In this document: positions 9,088 to 18,947 of the stretch, piece by piece
How the letters are laid out: every line of letters starts with the position of its first letter
Position numbering within the stretch: the first letter of the stretch is position 1
Origin: an uncultured Blautia sp.
GTDB lineage: Bacteria; Bacillota; Clostridia; Lachnospirales; Lachnospiraceae
Direction: 5' to 3'
Assembly (NCBI GenBank): GCA_934378195.1
Contig: CAKRPO010000004.1
Span: forward strand, 1 to 64,000
Length of the DNA: 64,000 nt
Notes under the pieces: model-generated
Database searches by the model: none
What the model saw: only the letters and a program-made list of their open reading frames with translations
Told to the model about the DNA's origin: nothing
Translations under genes and position numbers: made by a program

Positions 9088-10353
9088 TTATAAGATAATC
9101 TCTACCGTTAATCCATTTCCATTTTTGTTTTCTGCTGAGATTTTTCCCTTATGTGCCTGCACGATCGCTTTCGCAACAGAAAGGCCGATACCAGAACCGC
9201 CTGTTCCTGAATTTCTGGAGCTGTCCAGTCTGTAAAATCGCTCAAACAGTACATCCAGTTTTCCCTGCGGCAGGTCCTCTGCATCATTGTAGACTGACAA
9301 AAGAACTTTCTTTCCTTTCTTTTTCAGCGTCAGTGTGATACTTCCCTTATCCGAAGAATACTTTATCGCATTATCCATCAGGATTCCTGTGAGCTGACAA
9401 ATTGATTTCTCACTTCCCTTATAAGAAATGTTTTCTTCTATCTCCAACGTCAGATTTTTCTCTTTTGTCTGAGCAAGAGTCTCGTATGGCTGTACACTTT
9501 CGGCAACTGCTTCAGAAAGATTGAATTCCGCGATATCCTGCAGTCCTTTTTCTTCATCCAGTCGAGTCAGCGTCACCAGCTGCTGCACCAGCCCTGACAG
9601 CCTTTGAATCTGTTTACGGGTACTTTTCGTCCACTGTGATTCCCCGCTTTCCATTTCAAGCACCTCTGTATTGGCATCAATGATCGTCAGTGGCGTCTTC
9701 AGCTCGTGGCTTGCATCCGTAATAAAACGCTTCTGCTTCTGAATGCTCTCTTCCACCGGTCGGAAGACCATTCTGGAAAAAATCACCACAAGCACAAAGA
9801 CTGCTGCCAGACCGAGAAAAGAAACGGATACTGTTGTGACCAGCACGGTACGGAAATTTGAGATTTCCCGACGGCAATCAAGAAATACATATTTTACGCC
9901 ATCCTCTGTCTCAGTCACTCTGTAACGATAGATCCCAAGAAAACCTGTATTTCTCGTTTTCGCACTGACTTCCTGTGCATATTCCTCTGCGGTGTCCTCA
10001 TCAACCGCCGCAATCCTGTCCAGATCACAGTCTGTGATCTCGCCGTCTTTATCTTCTGTCACAATAAAATAACGCGTCTCAAACGGTGTCTCCGCAGAGA
10101 AATGACCTTTTCTATCTCCCTGCGGTTTCTCCGGGGGAGTTTGCTGGTCCTCCGGCTTCACAGGCGGTTCTGTATCCTTCGAATCATCCTGAAAATTCCC
10201 GTCATTCTGTGCCAGAAGATCAGTCATTTCATCCGCGCGTTCAAGTACATCCATATAATTGCTGATATTGACAACTCCCATGATTGCAGTAAGCACTACC
10301 ATCGTGGACAACATTGCTACCAGAATAAATTTCTTTCTCAGATCTCGTATCAT
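9088..10353 (-). CDS. two-component sensor histidine kinase
   Basis: Membrane sensor, 421 residues. A first helix lies near 11-30, an extracytoplasmic domain of about 145 residues follows, and a second helix lies near 175-198. Next come HisKA with DASHELKTPL (phospho-His about 218) and HATPase_c with an N-box (LMDNAIKYS) and GTGGSGIGLS. The start of the external domain is rich in Pro, Lys, Asp and Gln (PPVKPEDQQTPPEKPQG), resembling the linker of the secreted protein encoded upstream. The gene overlaps the response regulator stop by four bases (ATGA), so the two are translationally coupled. The signal is unknown. Confidence 0.92.
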   Translation of the reverse strand: MIRDLRKKFILVAMLSTMVVLTAIMGVVNISNYMDVLERADEMTDLLAQNDGNFQDDSKDTEPPVKPEDQQTPPEKPQGDRKGHFSAETPFETRYFIVTEDKDGEITDCDLDRIAAVDEDTAEEYAQEVSAKTRNTGFLGIYRYRVTETEDGVKYVFLDCRREISNFRTVLVTTVSVSFLGLAAVFVLVVIFSRMVFRPVEESIQKQKRFITDASHELKTPLTIIDANTEVLEMESGESQWTKSTRKQIQRLSGLVQQLVTLTRLDEEKGLQDIAEFNLSEAVAESVQPYETLAQTKEKNLTLEIEENISYKGSEKSICQLTGILMDNAIKYSSDKGSITLTLKKKGKKVLLSVYNDAEDLPQGKLDVLFERFYRLDSSRNSGTGGSGIGLSVAKAIVQAHKGKISAENKNGNGLTVEIIL

Positions 10354-11024
10354 GACTGTATCTCCAGATAATATCCCTGACCACGGGCTGCTTTGATCTT
10401 TACATTGGCTTCAAGCCCTGTCAGTCTTTTTCTCAGGTAGGAAATATAGGCCCACACAACGCCTACATCTGTCTCGCTGTCATAACCCCAGATTTTCTCC
10501 ATGAAACGTTCTGTGGAAATTACCTGACCTGGATTCGCTGCCAGAAGTTCCATGATCTGAAATTCCTTATTGGGTAATCGTATCGTATCTGCCGATGATT
10601 TCAGTTCAAACGTCGTACAGTCCAGAGAAATATTACCGACCTTTAATACAGAACTCACCGCTTCCGTACGTCTTCTTGTCACCGCGCGTATTCTTGCCAG
10701 AAGTTCTTTCGCCGCGAATGGTTTGCTGAGATAATCATCTGCCCCACTGTCCAGTCCGAGCACACGGTCATCCACCTCAGACTTGGCAGTAAGGATCAGG
10801 ACAGGTACATCATTGCCCTGTGCCCGGATATTTTTGAGCACCGTAATGCCATCCATCTTCGGCATCATAATGTCCAGAATCGCACCATCGTAATTATCCG
10901 CTTCCAGATAATGCAGTGCATCCTCACCATTATAAACGGCATCCACAGAGTAATTATTGTGTTTCAGGATTGCCACCAGTGCATCCGAAAGTTCCTTTTC
11001 ATCTTCTGCAAGTAAAAGTCTCAT
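10350..11024 (-). CDS. OmpR-family response regulator
   Basis: DNA-binding partner of the adjacent kinase. The receiver domain carries the acidic pair E7/D8, phospho-acceptor D51 in AILDIMMPK, and the Lys of LSKPF near 103. A winged-helix output domain covers about 130-222. Length 224 is standard. AAAGGAGCGGG precedes the ATG. It sits 17 bases after the secreted-protein gene and overlaps the kinase gene, giving an operon of secreted protein, regulator and kinase. A direct TTAAAG repeat with 11-bp spacing upstream of the operon is a candidate binding site. Confidence 0.93.
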   Translation of the reverse strand: MRLLLAEDEKELSDALVAILKHNNYSVDAVYNGEDALHYLEADNYDGAILDIMMPKMDGITVLKNIRAQGNDVPVLILTAKSEVDDRVLGLDSGADDYLSKPFAAKELLARIRAVTRRRTEAVSSVLKVGNISLDCTTFELKSSADTIRLPNKEFQIMELLAANPGQVISTERFMEKIWGYDSETDVGVVWAYISYLRKRLTGLEANVKIKAARGQGYYLEIQS

Positions 11025-11041
11025 ACGCCCGCTCCTTTATT

Positions 11042-12658
11042 TTAAGCAAGTTCTTCCGGCTTTTCCACCTCATAATCCGACCACTGAGATGTAGAAGAAG
11101 CACCGGACAGATCTGCCTTGTCTGAATAAGAATCTACAGTTACAGTATAATCGCTTTCACCCTCTACGTAAACTGTTCCATCCGTTCCTTTTACGGTTAC
11201 TGTATTGCCATCTGCATCCACGATCACTCCGCTGTTGGAAAGACTGGTCAGTGTACTGTCAGCAGTAACTGTCCAGGTGCATCCTTCACCAATATAAAGA
11301 TTACAGTATCCGTCTCCGCCTTCACCGGCATTGCTCTCATCATCAGTCACAGCCCCGGTAAGTGTACTTCCATCTGTCATGTAGAAATCAAGCTGGCTGA
11401 TGCTGTCCCATACCACATCCCCCTGCATTTCCTGCTGTGCTGCAGTGAACAGACAGTCCGCACCGTTCTTACCATTTTCGCCCCAGCCTCTCTGGTTATT
11501 GTTTCCTGTACATTTCAGGAAGAAATCATTATCATCGGCATAAGTGATATTTACATCAGAAAGCGTGATCGTAGATTCTGTATTTGTTGTATAGAACATA
11601 CCTCCGTTCTTTGCCGTCAGAGATCCTCCATTCATTTCAAATGTACTGTTTCCAACTTCCGAATCACCAGACATGCTCTGATAAAGGATTACATTCCAGG
11701 TACAGTCGTTCTGCTCATCATCACTCATATTTCCAGTCAGATCAGAATCAAACAGATGGATGGAATTTAGCCCTTCAATACAGATTGCTTCCGATCCATT
11801 CGCAGTAAGTGCCGCATTGTTTACAGCAATATCTGCGGTACTGTAGATTGCCGGAGAGCCAACGCCATTGGAAGTATAGGTTCCACCATCAACTACCATG
11901 GTTCCGCCTCCACGGTCACTTCTGATCGCTGCTGAAGATTCCCCGTTTGTCTCAACTGTCATATCCCATGCATACAGTGTACCACCGCCTGCCGCATGAA
12001 TACCACCGGAAGTATCCTGTTTGGTCGTGATCGTATCGTTTGCTGCATAAACGGTTCCATCGCCATAAGCAAACAGTCCTGCTGCTCCTTTGGAATCGGT
12101 CTCAATGGTCGAATTGCTTACATAAGCTTCCCCGTCTGTTGCAAGGATTGCTGCACCCACACCATAGAAGCTGGAGTTGTCACCACCCTGGCTGTCAGAA
12201 GATTCTCTTGTGATCGTTGAATTTTTGATGGAAACTTTTGCACCCTCAGATATATGTGCAACATTTTCATCTGTTCCTGTTGAAGAAAGTGTTTCACTAT
12301 CTACCGTCGTGTCCTCTGTATAATCATTCACTGCATCGTAGCTTTCAACGCCCTGTGACTGTCCGCCAGGTGCTCCTCCAGAGCCTTCCTGTCCGTCCCC
12401 CTGCGGCGGCTCTCCATCCGTTTTTTCTCCTGTCGGAGGTTCGCTGTTATCTCCATCCGGTTTTGCCGGCGGCTCACCGTCCGGCTTCTGGCCCTGAGGC
12501 GCATTCTTGTCATCTGAAGAAGCGCTGTCTGAATCATCTGAGGAATTGCTGTCAGTTGATTCTGCTGCTGCCGTTGCAGAGCTTCCTGCCGCATAAACAC
12601 TCGCTGTCGACATGCTCAATACTAATCCTAACATTACTGCTACATATTTTTTCTTCAT
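11042..12658 (-). CDS. secreted beta-helix-like surface protein
   Basis: Exported protein of 538 residues without a recognised enzyme motif. From the ATG at 12658 (AAAGGTGG upstream) it has a Sec signal peptide ending near VYAA. A low-complexity Ser/Asp region follows, then a Pro-Gly-Lys-Asp linker with repeated GEPP and KPDG motifs to about residue 115. The remainder has irregular repeats of Gly, Asn, Thr and Asp residues with short beta segments (for example NSTI, NDTI, GGTL, DGGTY), as in right-handed parallel beta-helix adhesins or pectin-lyase folds. No LPxTG motif or membrane anchor is visible. Being first in an operon with its own two-component system suggests a cell-surface or substrate-contact role (inference). 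Confidence 0.75.
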   Translation of the reverse strand: MKKKYVAVMLGLVLSMSTASVYAAGSSATAAAESTDSNSSDDSDSASSDDKNAPQGQKPDGEPPAKPDGDNSEPPTGEKTDGEPPQGDGQEGSGGAPGGQSQGVESYDAVNDYTEDTTVDSETLSSTGTDENVAHISEGAKVSIKNSTITRESSDSQGGDNSSFYGVGAAILATDGEAYVSNSTIETDSKGAAGLFAYGDGTVYAANDTITTKQDTSGGIHAAGGGTLYAWDMTVETNGESSAAIRSDRGGGTMVVDGGTYTSNGVGSPAIYSTADIAVNNAALTANGSEAICIEGLNSIHLFDSDLTGNMSDDEQNDCTWNVILYQSMSGDSEVGNSTFEMNGGSLTAKNGGMFYTTNTESTITLSDVNITYADDNDFFLKCTGNNNQRGWGENGKNGADCLFTAAQQEMQGDVVWDSISQLDFYMTDGSTLTGAVTDDESNAGEGGDGYCNLYIGEGCTWTVTADSTLTSLSNSGVIVDADGNTVTVKGTDGTVYVEGESDYTVTVDSYSDKADLSGASSTSQWSDYEVEKPEELA

Positions 12659-12721
12659 AAAAAAGTTCCACCTTTCTTTGTACGTATATCTTAAATGTCT
12701 GGTTTTCGTTTCGATATACAT

Positions 12722-12753
12722 ACTATACAAGTGGAACTTTAATTTTACTTTAA
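12722..12753 (-). promoter_or_regulatory. promoter region with OmpR-type direct repeat
   Basis: On the minus strand, TTAAAG occurs at 12753-12748 and again at 12742-12737, an 11-base period, just upstream of a -10-like TATAGT (12727-12722). Tandem half-sites one helical turn apart are typical for OmpR-family regulators. This would allow autoregulation of the downstream operon. Confidence 0.4.
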
Positions 12754-12788
12754 AGTAGCTGTGAAGAATATGTGTATTCTGTTTTTAT

Positions 12789-12817
12789 GCATCCTCGCGG
12801 AACGTTTATCTGTAATA
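12789..12817. repeat. short dispersed repeat, copy 1
   Basis: The sequence beginning GCATCCTCGCGGAACGTTT matches 20243-20271 at about 25 of 29 positions. It spans the end of the HdeD-like gene. Confidence 0.5.
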
Positions 12818-13348
12818 TCGTCTGCCGCCCAGCCCGGCAAGAATACATTCCGCTCCCTCTATGATCAGGAATGCTCCTACGAGCACACCCATAGAGAAGA
12901 TTGTGATCATCGGACGGAAGATCAGAAGAATTCCGACGATCAGTCCAAGAATGTTAAGAATCAGCGAGATTGTATAATACGTCATTCCAAAATGCATCTT
13001 CATATACTGGAGATGAGAGAGTCTGGAAATACAATGTGCAATGATCCAGATCGGAAGGATCATCGCAAGTGCCCAGGTTCCTGCACCCGGATGTGCCACA
13101 AGCATAAAACCTGCCATCACACTCAGAATTCCGGTAACAAGTGAAACGACCGGGCCAAATCCGGTAAAACACTCCATCTTAACATACAAAACGATGTCTC
13201 CAACTCCACTACAAATCGCAAGCACACCACACAGGATCACAATCCATGTGAGCACACCGACCGGTTGACGCATGATCACAACACCAAGAATGATCAGAAT
13301 CAGTCCCATGGCCAGTTCAAACCATCCAATATCAGATTGTCTGTTCAT
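12806..13348 (-). CDS. HdeD-like (DUF308) membrane protein
   Basis: Integral membrane protein of about 180 residues with six hydrophobic helices arranged as three similar hairpins, as in the HdeD/DUF308 family. Typical pieces are GLILIILGVVIM and GVLVGAFLIIEGAECI. The biochemical role is unknown; HdeD has been tied to acid resistance in enterobacteria. GGAGG lies nine bases before the ATG at 13348, so the frame starting at 13402 is over-long. The gene overlaps the 3' end of ftsH by 17 bases, which suggests co-transcription with that protease. Confidence 0.82.
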   Translation of the reverse strand: MNRQSDIGWFELAMGLILIILGVVIMRQPVGVLTWIVILCGVLAICSGVGDIVLYVKMECFTGFGPVVSLVTGILSVMAGFMLVAHPGAGTWALAMILPIWIIAHCISRLSHLQYMKMHFGMTYYTISLILNILGLIVGILLIFRPMITIFSMGVLVGAFLIIEGAECILAGLGGRRYYR

Positions 13349-15212
13349 TTGCATCCGCCTCCTTTGTTTCAGTTTCTGTTTCGTGCTGTACGTTCTCTCC
13401 ATTCAGGATCGCCATGAACTCGTCTCCTGTAATTGTCTCTTTTTCATAGAGATAATTGGACAGCTCATCCAGTTTCTGACGATTATCGAGAAGAATCTTT
13501 TTCGCTTTTTCGTGTTCTCTCTTAACAAGTTCTACTACTTTACGGTCAATCTCATTCTGCGTATCTGCTGAACATGCCAGAGATGCGTCACCACCAAGAT
13601 ACTGATTCGTCACCGTTTCCATAGCAACCATATCAAAATCCTCACTCATACCATAGCGTGTGATCATGGCACGTGCAATCTTGGTCGCCTGTTCAATATC
13701 ATTGGATGCACCAGTGGTTATCTCACCGAATACCACTTCCTCTGCGGCACGTCCGCCGGTGAACGTTGCGATCTTGTTTTCCAGTTCTTTCCTGGTCAGA
13801 AGGTATTTGTCACCCTGCTCTACCTGCATGGTGTAACCAAGTGCGCCTGATGTCCTCGGAATGATCGTAATTTTCTGGACCGGAGCAGAATGTGTCTGCA
13901 TCGCCGCCACAAGAGCATGTCCAATCTCATGATATGCAACAACTTTTTTCTCCTGGTCAGAAAGCACAGCATTTTTCTTCTGATATCCTGCAATAACAAC
14001 TTCGATGCTCTCCTCGAGATCTGCTTCTGTCACCACTTCACGATTATCTCTGACAGCACGAAGAGCTGCTTCATTTACAATATTGGCAAGTTCTGCACCG
14101 GAAGCTCCGGATGCCATTCTCGCGATCGTATGGAAATCCACATCATCAGAAAGCTGCACTTTCTTTGCATGTACTTTAAGGATTGCCTCACGTCCCTCAA
14201 GATCCGGCAGTTCCACAGGAACACGACGGTCAAAACGTCCCGGACGGGTAAGTGCCGGGTCAAGGGATTCCGGACGGTTGGTCGCTGCCAGAATGATAAC
14301 ACCATTGTTTCCTTCAAATCCATCCATCTCCGTAAGCAGCTGGTTCAGTGTCTGCTCACGTTCATCATTTCCACCTGCCATCTGGCCATCACGTTTCTTT
14401 CCGATAGCATCAATTTCATCAATAAATACGATACACGGTGCTTTTTCCTTTGCCTGTTTAAAGAGATCACGGACTTTGGAAGCACCCATACCTACAAACA
14501 TCTCGACAAATTCAGATCCGGACATGGAAAAGAACGGAACATTGGATTCCCCGGCTACTGCTTTTGCCAGCATAGTTTTACCGGTACCTGGAGGGCCTAC
14601 GAGCAGCACTCCTTTCGGCATAGAAGCGCCAACTTTGGTGTATTTTTCCGGATTATGCAGATAATCCACAATTTCCTGCAAATTTTCTTTTGCTTCTTCT
14701 TCACCGGCAACATCACTGAAGCGAATACCTTCCGTTGACGGTACATAAACCTTGGCATTGCTCTTTCCCATACCAAAGGCCATGGAATTCTTGCCACCCA
14801 TCTGATTCATCATCTTGCGGCTGAGATACTGTCCAAGTGCGATAAAAATTACCAGCGGGAGTATACCTGTCAGCAAAAAGCTCGCTACAGGTGACATCTG
14901 TTGATCGATCTCTTTGGAAAATTTTGCTCCGGCTTTGTAAAGGCGTTCTGTCAGAGTCGGGTCCTCCATCACGCCTGTTTTGTAAATGGTGTTGGAATCA
15001 TCCTTATCTGTAAAAAGGATCTGGTTGTCCTCAATCTGGACATCATCAATTTTTTTGTCTTCAATCTTTGACATAAAAGTTCCATAATCGACTTCTTTGA
15101 CCATAGTTTTGGTGAGCATCGGCGTCACGATCACATTAAAAACGACCAGAATCAGGAGCACGATTCCATAGTAATAAAGTAACGGCTTCCTCGGCGATTT
15201 TACCTCTTTCAT
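13332..15212 (-). CDS. ftsH: ATP-dependent zinc metalloprotease FtsH
   Basis: Membrane-bound AAA+ protease that degrades misfolded and regulatory membrane proteins. Two N-terminal helices flank a short external domain. The AAA module has Walker A GPPGTGKT near residue 210, Walker [11 protein letters not shown], and a second region of homology ([20 protein letters not shown]). The protease active site is HEIGH near 429; HEAGH is more usual, but the zinc-binding His and catalytic Glu are kept. The third ligand region is near 505. Length 626 is normal. AGGAGG precedes the ATG. Confidence 0.96.
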   Translation of the reverse strand: MKEVKSPRKPLLYYYGIVLLILVVFNVIVTPMLTKTMVKEVDYGTFMSKIEDKKIDDVQIEDNQILFTDKDDSNTIYKTGVMEDPTLTERLYKAGAKFSKEIDQQMSPVASFLLTGILPLVIFIALGQYLSRKMMNQMGGKNSMAFGMGKSNAKVYVPSTEGIRFSDVAGEEEAKENLQEIVDYLHNPEKYTKVGASMPKGVLLVGPPGTGKTMLAKAVAGESNVPFFSMSGSEFVEMFVGMGASKVRDLFKQAKEKAPCIVFIDEIDAIGKKRDGQMAGGNDEREQTLNQLLTEMDGFEGNNGVIILAATNRPESLDPALTRPGRFDRRVPVELPDLEGREAILKVHAKKVQLSDDVDFHTIARMASGASGAELANIVNEAALRAVRDNREVVTEADLEESIEVVIAGYQKKNAVLSDQEKKVVAYHEIGHALVAAMQTHSAPVQKITIIPRTSGALGYTMQVEQGDKYLLTRKELENKIATFTGGRAAEEVVFGEITTGASNDIEQATKIARAMITRYGMSEDFDMVAMETVTNQYLGGDASLACSADTQNEIDRKVVELVKREHEKAKKILLDNRQKLDELSNYLYEKETITGDEFMAILNGENVQHETETETKEADANEQTI

Positions 15213-15251
15213 TCGTAATTCCTCCTGCGTTTCTTCTTATTTATAGTTTAC

Positions 15252-15279
15252 ATTATAGTGCCGCGATGACCACTTTAAT
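15252..15279 (-). promoter_or_regulatory. candidate promoter of ftsH
   Basis: TATAAT (15257-15252) lies 15-16 bases downstream of TTAAAG/ATTAAA (15279-15273). Spacing and -35 are sub-optimal. No CIRCE or CtsR box is visible. Confidence 0.35.
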
Positions 15280-15338
15280 ATAGGACAAAATTGGGAAAAT
15301 GTACGATTTTGCCACACTTTCCCAATTCTGTCCTATAT
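15278..15338 (-). other. 25-bp hairpin between the phosphodiesterase gene and ftsH
   Basis: Bases 15278-15302 pair with 15314-15338. On the plus strand two C-A mismatches appear; on the minus strand both become G-U pairs, giving an unbroken 25-bp RNA stem with an 11-base loop. It has no U-tract, so it may be a 3'-end stabiliser or processing site rather than a simple terminator. Confidence 0.6.
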
Positions 15339-15379
15339 ATTTTTCTATTGTTCTTTCAGCTACAAGATACGTGCCATTT

Positions 15380-16108
15380 TTATCGATACGGATTCAATGC
15401 CTTTTCTGCCAGATCCGGGAAATTTCCAATAATCGCATGAACACCGATCCGTGCAAAGTATTCCATGCTGTCCCAGTCATTCACAGTCCAGGTATTCACT
15501 TTCAGGCCATGATCTGCCGCATCCTGTACATAACTTTCTGCCACCATCGGATACGCCGGATGCAGGAAATCCATTCCCAGTTTACGACCATATTTACCGG
15601 CACCAACGATCCAGCTTTCTTCCAGAAGACCGCACGGCATTTTTTCTTCCAGCTCTTTCATTTTCAGACAGGAATAATGATTAAAAGATGAAATGATGAT
15701 CTTATCTTCCATCTCAAATTCCCGGATCAGTTCCAGCGTCCGCTTTTCAATTCCCGGATATGGAAAAACACCTGTTTTTAATTCAATATTTGTGATGATC
15801 GGAAGATCTTTGAAGCGTGTAAAATATTCCCGCAATGTGGGGATTTCCATACTTCCGTAACGGTCACCCCATTTACCGGAAACATCCATTGTTTTCAGTT
15901 GTTCCAGAGTGTAATCTTTCACATAACCATCCACTCCGGCAGTACGGTCCAGCGTCTCATCATGCATGATCACCAGTTCTCCGTCTTTTGAAAACTGTAC
16001 ATCCAGCTCAATTCCGTCTGCACCTGCTTCCACTGCTTTCTCAAAAGCCAGCATTGTATTCTCCGGAAACTGTCCGGAAAAACCTCTGTGCGCAAAATTC
16101 AGTGTCAT
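15380..16108 (-). CDS. glycerophosphodiester phosphodiesterase
   Basis: Cytosolic enzyme that splits glycerophosphodiesters into sn-glycerol-3-phosphate and an alcohol. The family residues are present: AHRG at residues 6-9, PENT near 15, the metal ligands in IELDVQ near 33, HDETLDRT near 49, and IELK near 110. At 242 residues from the ATG at 16108 (GGAGG seven bases upstream) it lacks a signal peptide, so the substrate must be imported. It is the last gene behind an ABC importer, which may supply the substrate (inference). Confidence 0.9.
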   Translation of the reverse strand: MTLNFAHRGFSGQFPENTMLAFEKAVEAGADGIELDVQFSKDGELVIMHDETLDRTAGVDGYVKDYTLEQLKTMDVSGKWGDRYGSMEIPTLREYFTRFKDLPIITNIELKTGVFPYPGIEKRTLELIREFEMEDKIIISSFNHYSCLKMKELEEKMPCGLLEESWIVGAGKYGRKLGMDFLHPAYPMVAESYVQDAADHGLKVNTWTVNDWDSMEYFARIGVHAIIGNFPDLAEKALNPYR

Positions 16109-16119
16109 AACCATTCCTC

Positions 16120-17127
16120 CTACAGTAAAATGCACTCATCTTTCTTAATGCTCAGCCAGCATTCCGTAAAATCACTGAAAAGTCCCGTTTCCTGAAACAG
16201 TACATCCGCATGGATCTTTCCACCTTCGCAGCCAATTCCATAGCGATAAACATTTCCCTGTGGGATACCATCAACGATCTTTCCACGGAACACATAACTT
16301 TCCTCGTCATCCGGTCTCTCTTCAGATAAATGAACACTTTCCGGGCGAAATGCGATCGTCTCTGCCACTGCCGGCATTCTTGTCATTTTTTTGAACTCTT
16401 CTGCGGATAATATATTATAGCTTCCAATAAAAGAAGCTGCAAATCGTGTCGCCGGTCTTGCATACATCTGTGCCGGTTCTGCGGACTGCTCAATCCTGCC
16501 ATCGTAAAGAAGATGGATCATATCCGACATGACCATTGCCTCATTCTGATCATGTGTGACAAAAACTGCCGTAATATCTGTTTCTTTCTGAATCCTGCGG
16601 ATCTCCATCTGCAGTGATTTACGAAGAAGCGCATCAATTGCAGAAAGTGGCTCATCCAGAAGAAGTACTTTGGGCTCTGTAACAATAGCTCTGGCCAGTG
16701 CCGCTCTCTGCTGCTGTCCACCCGAAAGCTGTGATGGATAATTCGTGCCTTTGTCAGCAAGACCCACGATTTCCAGCATTTCTTTTACTTTTGCATTGAT
16801 CTTGTCTTTTGACATTTTTTTCATCTGAAGGCCAAATGCCACGTTTTTTTCAACGGTCAGATTCGGGAACAGACTGTACTGCTGGAACACCATTCCTATA
16901 TCTCTTTTGCGTGGCTCTTCGTTTGTGATGTCTTTTCCATCCAGCCATATCTTGCCGGAAGTTACAGTTTCCAGACCTGCCAGACACCGAAGAAGGGTAC
17001 TTTTGCCACACCCGGATGGTCCCAGAAGTGTCACCAGCTGACCTTTTTCAATATCCAGATTTATATTTTTGAGTACCTGTGTATCTCCAAAATTTTTTAC
17101 AATATTTTCAAAATGTATATATCCCAT
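16120..17127 (-). CDS. ABC importer ATP-binding protein (PotA/FbpC/UgpC-like)
   Basis: ATPase of the importer encoded with the next three genes upstream. Walker A GPSGCGKST is near residue 34, signature LSGGQQQR near 135, Walker B VLLLDEPLSA near 155, and the switch His in VFVTHDQNEA. The roughly 100-residue C-terminal extension is TOBE-like (IAFRPESVHL), as in spermidine, iron, sulfate and sugar-phosphate importers. Length 335. Twelve bases separate it from the phosphodiesterase gene. Confidence 0.88.
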   Translation of the reverse strand: MGYIHFENIVKNFGDTQVLKNINLDIEKGQLVTLLGPSGCGKSTLLRCLAGLETVTSGKIWLDGKDITNEEPRKRDIGMVFQQYSLFPNLTVEKNVAFGLQMKKMSKDKINAKVKEMLEIVGLADKGTNYPSQLSGGQQQRAALARAIVTEPKVLLLDEPLSAIDALLRKSLQMEIRRIQKETDITAVFVTHDQNEAMVMSDMIHLLYDGRIEQSAEPAQMYARPATRFAASFIGSYNILSAEEFKKMTRMPAVAETIAFRPESVHLSEERPDDEESYVFRGKIVDGIPQGNVYRYGIGCEGGKIHADVLFQETGLFSDFTECWLSIKKDECILL

Positions 17128-17208
17128 AAATTTTCCTGCCTTTCCTGTATTTTGCTGCTGTTCGCTGTAGCAGTAGTTTCTATATGTAGTCCTGTTGGTC
17201 GTCCGGTT

Positions 17209-18000
17209 TTATCGAATTGTCCTTCTGCCGCGGTTTTTCAGATGTAATGTCACTGCAGCAATGATAAATGTGATTCCCATGATCACGACAAATACTGCAC
17301 TTGCCTTCATACTGTCCGATTTCATGGTCTGATACAGATAGATCTGCATATTCTGGAAGGAAGTACCTGTAAGATTACGCACCAGAACATAGTCTCCAAA
17401 AATAATTCCTACTGCAAGCAGAGAAGAAACGACTACAGATGATATCAGATTTGGAACGACTACTTTGAAAAAAGCATAGATTCGGGAACAGCCCAGCATT
17501 TCTGCTGCTTCTACGAGGGTAGGCACATTAACTGCCGCCATACCGTTCTTGATTCCCTGATAAATGTAAGGCATGATAATAACGCTGTATGCGCCAAAAA
17601 GCATAACCATACGGTTTGACAAAAATGTTTCTGATTGCACATAGGCTGCCAGAATGCTGACCGAAAGGATAACGCCCTGTATTGTATATGGAATCATACA
17701 GATAATCTGCACATATTTATCCAGTCTCGGGAAATACAGTGTTGTAACAAACATTGCCAGAAGAATAATGACTGTGGTAAGTACGATCGGTACCACACAG
17801 ACGATCAGACTTCTCAGAATGCACATAAGAAATTCCGGATCCTGAAAAAGTTCAACATAACTTTTTACAGAAAATCCTCTCGGCACGATGTCTGTCCATT
17901 TGTCAAAAAGTGAGTAAACAATCGTCACGATCAGGGGCAAAAGCAAATATACGATCAAAAGCAGCATGATCACCGCAGAGCCCTTTTTTCTGTTTTTCAT
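17209..18000 (-). CDS. ABC importer permease 2 (PotC-like)
   Basis: Inner-membrane permease, 263 residues, six predicted helices. It carries the EAA-type loop (EAAEMLGCSRIYAFFKVVVPN near residues 165-185) that contacts the ATPase. The start overlaps the stop of permease 1 by four bases (ATGA), with AAAGGGGTG upstream. Together with permease 1 it forms the membrane channel. Confidence 0.88.
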   Translation of the reverse strand: MKNRKKGSAVIMLLLIVYLLLPLIVTIVYSLFDKWTDIVPRGFSVKSYVELFQDPEFLMCILRSLIVCVVPIVLTTVIILLAMFVTTLYFPRLDKYVQIICMIPYTIQGVILSVSILAAYVQSETFLSNRMVMLFGAYSVIIMPYIYQGIKNGMAAVNVPTLVEAAEMLGCSRIYAFFKVVVPNLISSVVVSSLLAVGIIFGDYVLVRNLTGTSFQNMQIYLYQTMKSDSMKASAVFVVIMGITFIIAAVTLHLKNRGRRTIR

Positions 18001-18848
18001 GCTTTTTTCACCCCTTTCTGAAACTGTCTGCTGATTCCGTTCGTAACAAAGATCATGATAACCATCAATGCCATCATAACTACAGAAAGAGCACCGCCAA
18101 GTCCAGGTTTCAACTTAACTTCGCCAACAAAGCTTCCTGCAATCTGGATTGGAAGAAGGGAAATATTGTTCATCATCAGCGCATAAACTGTCGCATATGC
18201 AGCCAGTGCATTTGCAAAAAGAACGCTGAATGTTCCCATGATTCCAGGCATCAGAACCGGAATTCCAACCTTTGTCCAGAAACAGGTCATATTTCCCCCA
18301 AGAAGGGCTACAGCTTCTTTCCATTCTCTCCGGATTCCTTCAAACGCCGGAACAAGGAGAAGTGTTGCCAGCGGAATCTGGAAATACACATAGATCATGC
18401 TCATTCCTCCGGAAGTATACAGATTGTAATTTGCCAGTCCCTCAATTCCGAGTTTCTGTCCCACATGCACCATAAATCCTGCATTTCCAAGAAGGATCAT
18501 GTAAGAAAATGCCAGCGGCACTCCGGCAAAATTGGACACCATATTCAGTACGGTCGTAAATGCTGTACTAAGTTTTCCTGTATGATTATGAATTGCTTTT
18601 GCACCGAGAAAAGCAATGATAATTCCAATGATGGATGAAATCAGTGATATTTTCAGACTGTTGCTGATTGCTTTCTGATAAAGAAGCTTTGTAAAAATCT
18701 TTTCGTAATTTTCCAGTGAAAATCCTGTTCCACCGTCTGGAATGAAACTGTTACTGATCACACTGAACAGTGGCACGATTTCATACAATATGGCAACTGC
18801 CAGAAAAGGAAGCAGCGCCAGCAAATAAATGTATTTTTGTTTTTTCAT
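17997..18848 (-). CDS. ABC importer permease 1 (PotB-like)
   Basis: Membrane subunit with six predicted helices and an EAA-like loop (EAVALLGGNMTCFWTKVGIPV). I placed the start at the ATG at 18848, giving 283 residues, because GAGG lies six bases upstream; the frame open from 18905 adds a hydrophilic stretch without its own site. It overlaps permease 2. Confidence 0.86.
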   Translation of the reverse strand: MKKQKYIYLLALLPFLAVAILYEIVPLFSVISNSFIPDGGTGFSLENYEKIFTKLLYQKAISNSLKISLISSIIGIIIAFLGAKAIHNHTGKLSTAFTTVLNMVSNFAGVPLAFSYMILLGNAGFMVHVGQKLGIEGLANYNLYTSGGMSMIYVYFQIPLATLLLVPAFEGIRREWKEAVALLGGNMTCFWTKVGIPVLMPGIMGTFSVLFANALAAYATVYALMMNNISLLPIQIAGSFVGEVKLKPGLGGALSVVMMALMVIMIFVTNGISRQFQKGVKKA

Positions 18849-18947
18849 AGAGTTCCTCATAACGAAATGAGGGTATGACTGTTTCTCAGCTTTACATACC
18901 CTCATTGTCTCTGGTTTTATAATATTTTTTTATGTCTATCTGTCGAT

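Noticed and set aside
13890..14738. Open frames of 282 and 219 codons opposite ftsH
   Set aside because: Antisense to the conserved ftsH sequence, with no family resemblance.
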